NCBI GenBank assembly: GCA_030068075.1
Contig: CM057835.1
Coordinates: forward strand, 37,561,715-37,625,714
Length of the DNA: 64,000 bases
From: Paguma larvata
Taxonomy: Eukaryota; Chordata; Mammalia; Carnivora; Viverridae
Reading direction: 5' to 3'
The translations under genes and the position numbers were made by a program. Positions 61,719 to 64,000 of the stretch are shown here, one piece after another. Positions within the stretch are counted from its first letter, which is position 1; each line of letters begins with the position of its first letter. The notes under the pieces were generated by a model. The model saw only the letters and a program-made list of their open reading frames with translations, was not told where the DNA came from and ran no database searches.

Positions 61719-62002
61719 ATGATTCTGCTGCAGAGAGCTTTAATGGCACTGAGACTCTGGGGCACAGTTCAGTTGCTTCAGGGGGAACACACAGCAGGGA
61801 GATGGGTGACTCCAATGGTGATGGCAAAACTGGGCTGGAGCAGGACGAGCAGCCACTGAACCTGAGTGACAGTCCCCTCTCAGCTCAGCTGACTTCGGAA
61901 TACAGAATAGATGACCACAGCAGTAATGGAAAAAGCAAATATAAGAATCTTCTAATTTCTGACCTCAAGATGGAACAAGAGACGAGAGAAAATGGAAGCA
62001 AG
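61719..62002 (+). CDS. NOL4: Internal coding exon of NOL4 (nucleolar protein 4)
   Basis: Seen: the exon opens after a TTTTCAACAG acceptor ending at 61718 and closes at a strong donor, AAG|GTAAGG, at 62002/62003. The first two bases finish a codon split with the previous exon. The reading frame then runs 94 codons without a stop and ends exactly on a codon boundary, so the exon is phase 2 in and phase 0 out, 284 bases long. The peptide is hydrophilic, rich in Ser, Asp, Glu and Asn, and contains the stretches GLEQDEQPLNLSDSPLSAQL and YKNLLISDLKMEQ. Known: I recognise these as characteristic of NOL4, a vertebrate nuclear protein expressed mainly in brain and testis whose molecular role is poorly defined. 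This piece lies N-terminal to its conserved C-terminal domain and looks disordered. The paralogue NOL4L shares part of this region, so assignment to NOL4 rather than NOL4L is likely but not proven. Unspliced read-through would stop at 62033-62035. No other exon is recognisable in the window. Confidence 0.87.
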
Positions 62003-62754
62003 GTAAGGTCACATTATGACTTTCAGAGTTTCTGACTTTGTCATGAAGGTCAGAAAGAAATACATATTTACACAAGAGATGAAGATTATTTTTGCTAAAA
62101 ACATTTTAAACAAATCCTAATAATATATGCCAAGAAATTTAGAACCATAGATATCGTGTGTCCACATGAGCAATAATTTTCAGGAATAACAGTGAGCAAA
62201 ATGAATAGTGTTTCAGACGAAGCTGTTACTGTGTTTTCATACATGGTGAAATAACTTGATTTAATGTTTCTTTTTCATATAATCTTCTTATGGATCTGTC
62301 TTTGGGAGTTCGTTGAGCTCAGATGTGAAAATTTAGCTCTCAGAACACAATTACGGACTTTAAAAAGAATACTATCTAGTTTCTACTAGATTGGATAGGG
62401 GTACACAGTAATAAAGTTTCAATTAGACTCTCAAGTTTGCTTTAGAGACCCAGGGACTTTAGTCAGTAATTTACTCCCCATACCTGGGAGAAATGGAAGT
62501 GTCAGTGAGCTATGTAAATGTAAATGAACTATGCAGATTATCGAATAACTACTGCAACACATAATGTATCACAAGCTGTATTATACACAGACAGAAACAT
62601 GTTTCAGACATATCTAAATTCCTAGATTCTTTATGTTAAAATAAATTATAATCCTCCCATTCCCAACTGATTTGTTATTTTATATTTATTTTTTGGTTCC
62701 TTCTGTTTTTATCTCTTTATCTTCACACCCATTTTCAGAAATAGTGCCAATTCT

Positions 62755-62950
62755 TTTTTTTTTGTTTGTTTGTTTTTATTTAAATTCCAGTTAACATCCA
62801 GTGTCATGTTAGTTTCAAGAGCACAATACAATGATTCAACACTTCCTTAAATTACCTGGTGCTCATCACAAGTGCACTACTTAATCCCCATCACCTATTT
62901 CACCCATCTTCTCACCCGCCTCCCTTCTCTGACCATAAGTTTGTCCTGAA
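62755..62950 (-). repeat. L1 3'-end fragment
   Basis: Reverse complement of the carnivore L1 3' UTR: T-rich (poly-A) end, then AGTTAACATCCAGTGT, then GGTGCTCATCACAAGTG. Short, 5'-truncated. Confidence 0.8.
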
Positions 62951-63689
62951 TGATTTACTTAAAAAAATTAACTTTATGTGTCTACCAGTTTGAAATAATG
63001 CATGCTGGTGACTTTTGCTCTATAGTTTTTGCAGGTATACTTCTGACCACATAAGGATTTTATGGAATATAAAATTCCTTCCCCCAACTGCCTCTTATAA
63101 ATTAGAGTTGAAGAACTGATCTTTTGACATAGCCGAATGTCTTAATTTGGGTTAATTTCTGAATTCACTGAGGCACTATACTTCCTAAACTGACTCTATT
63201 CAAATCCTCTTGCTTGCCTGAGGGTATGGTGTTTTATCCTCTTTTAAGCAAGTCACTGTACATCATCAGACACTTAAACACTCTGCCTAAGGGAGGCTGC
63301 TGCAACTTTTGCTGGGGTAAATGTGCAAATGTTCTCCTCTATGGTTTAAGGCCAAATCCCTCAAACACAAATGATTTTATATCCACTAGCATGGTTGGAA
63401 TCAAGGTTACATTCTACAGAACAAAACAGCCTTTAAGTTCTCTGGGCACACACAATGTCTGTTCAGTGTTTATGAATCTTAAACAATTATGAATGTCCTT
63501 TTTATACTATGTATCTGTTGAATATTTTTCTAAAATTACTCAATGGCTTGCTCTTCTGTTCCTTATCCCCTTATTCATTATAATGATAGGAACTACGCTC
63601 ATTGGAAACACATCTTTTCCCATTTTAAACAGTGAAGTTTCTTTTCTACCCTATTAAAATGAAGTTATAAAAAGCAGATTGTTTGGGCT

Positions 63690-63885
63690 GTGTGTGAGGA
63701 ATAAGATGAGAAATGGGCCTGGGAGGAGATCTCCCTGAGGAACTTAAAGTTTAATGTTTTGGTAAAGGAAGAACAGTTCCAAGGGTCGACTGAAGAGGAG
63801 TCAGAGAGGCGGAAAAAGGATCAGAGGGGTATAGTGTATGGAAGCTGAGGGTAGTATACCTGTCAGGAAAGAGTGGTCAGCTCTG
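63690..63885 (-). repeat. L2-like ancient repeat relic
   Basis: Purine-rich text with the order GGAGGAG, GAGGAACTTAAAG, GAAGAGGAGTCAG, GGAAGCTGAGGG and AGAGTGGTCA, matching the common mammalian L2-type consensus read in reverse. Diverged; boundaries approximate. Confidence 0.5.
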
Positions 63886-64000
63886 GGACGCCGGGGTGGC
63901 TCAGTCGGTTGAGCAGCCGACTTCAGCTCAGGTCATGATCTCACGGTCTGTGGGTTCAAGCCCCGCATAGGGCTCTGTGCTGATGGCTCAGAGCCTGGAG
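63886..64000 (+). mobile_element. CAN-SINE, cut by the window end
   Basis: Head GGACGCCGGGGTGGCTCAG through the GAGCCTGGAG block; the CT-rich part and the tail lie beyond the window. Inserted into an L2-like relic. Confidence 0.93.

Larger units (their letters stand above)
62003..64000 (+). other. NOL4: Downstream intron of NOL4 (5' part)
   Basis: Begins with GTAAGGTC directly after the exon and runs off the window. It contains unique AT-rich sequence to about 62750, an L1 tail, more unique sequence, an L2-like relic and a truncated SINE. No further exon was seen. Confidence 0.7.

Overview
The window is vertebrate nuclear DNA, almost certainly from a cat-family (felid) or closely related feliform carnivore. 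The main evidence is 22 copies of a tRNA-Lys-derived SINE whose head reads GGCGCCTGGGTGGCTCAG and whose body has the CT-rich stretch and AAATAAA(C)ATTAAA tail of the felid CAN-SINE family. Several carnivore-type L1 3' ends are also present. The DNA is AT-rich, has no long open reading frames and shows no bacterial, phage or plasmid features.

I can support only one protein-coding segment: an internal exon at 61719-62002 on the + strand with a clean AG acceptor and GTAAGG donor. It encodes about 94 residues that I recognise as part of NOL4 (nucleolar protein 4). The rest of the window is therefore best read as a very large NOL4 intron upstream (more than 61.7 kb) and the start of the next intron downstream.

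Layout. 1-8.2 kb: unique intron with an L2 relic, four SINEs and an L1 tail. 8.26-13.8 kb: one long, old L1 on the - strand, broken by a SINE that sits on an internal L1 deletion, by an LTR, and by microsatellites. 14.3-15.4 kb: a long L2 relic. 16-34 kb: intron with scattered SINEs, L1 tails, MIR/L2 relics and TG/TA microsatellites. 35.6-37 kb: a MIR-rich patch in which two relics look like copies of one another. 38-44 kb: two near-consensus SINEs in direct orientation, a pyrimidine tract, and a MER5A relic split by a SINE. 45-53 kb: sparse relics. 53.6-55.2 kb: two L1 fragments head to head. 57.6-58.5 kb: an L2 split by a SINE. 58.96-60.76 kb: a 5'-truncated L1 carrying a short U2 snRNA fragment with its own target-site duplication. 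61.56-62.0 kb: a MIR followed by the NOL4 exon. 62-64 kb: intron with an L1 tail, an L2-like relic and a SINE cut off by the window edge.

I found no undescribed gene system. The observations most worth a second look are the U2 snRNA fragment inside an L1 (an empty counterpart exists about 5.4 kb upstream), the apparent local duplication of a MIR segment, the SINE sitting on an L1 deletion, and a few candidate regulatory or structural DNA elements. Repeat family names come from recognising consensus features by eye; boundaries are approximate unless a target-site duplication is given.
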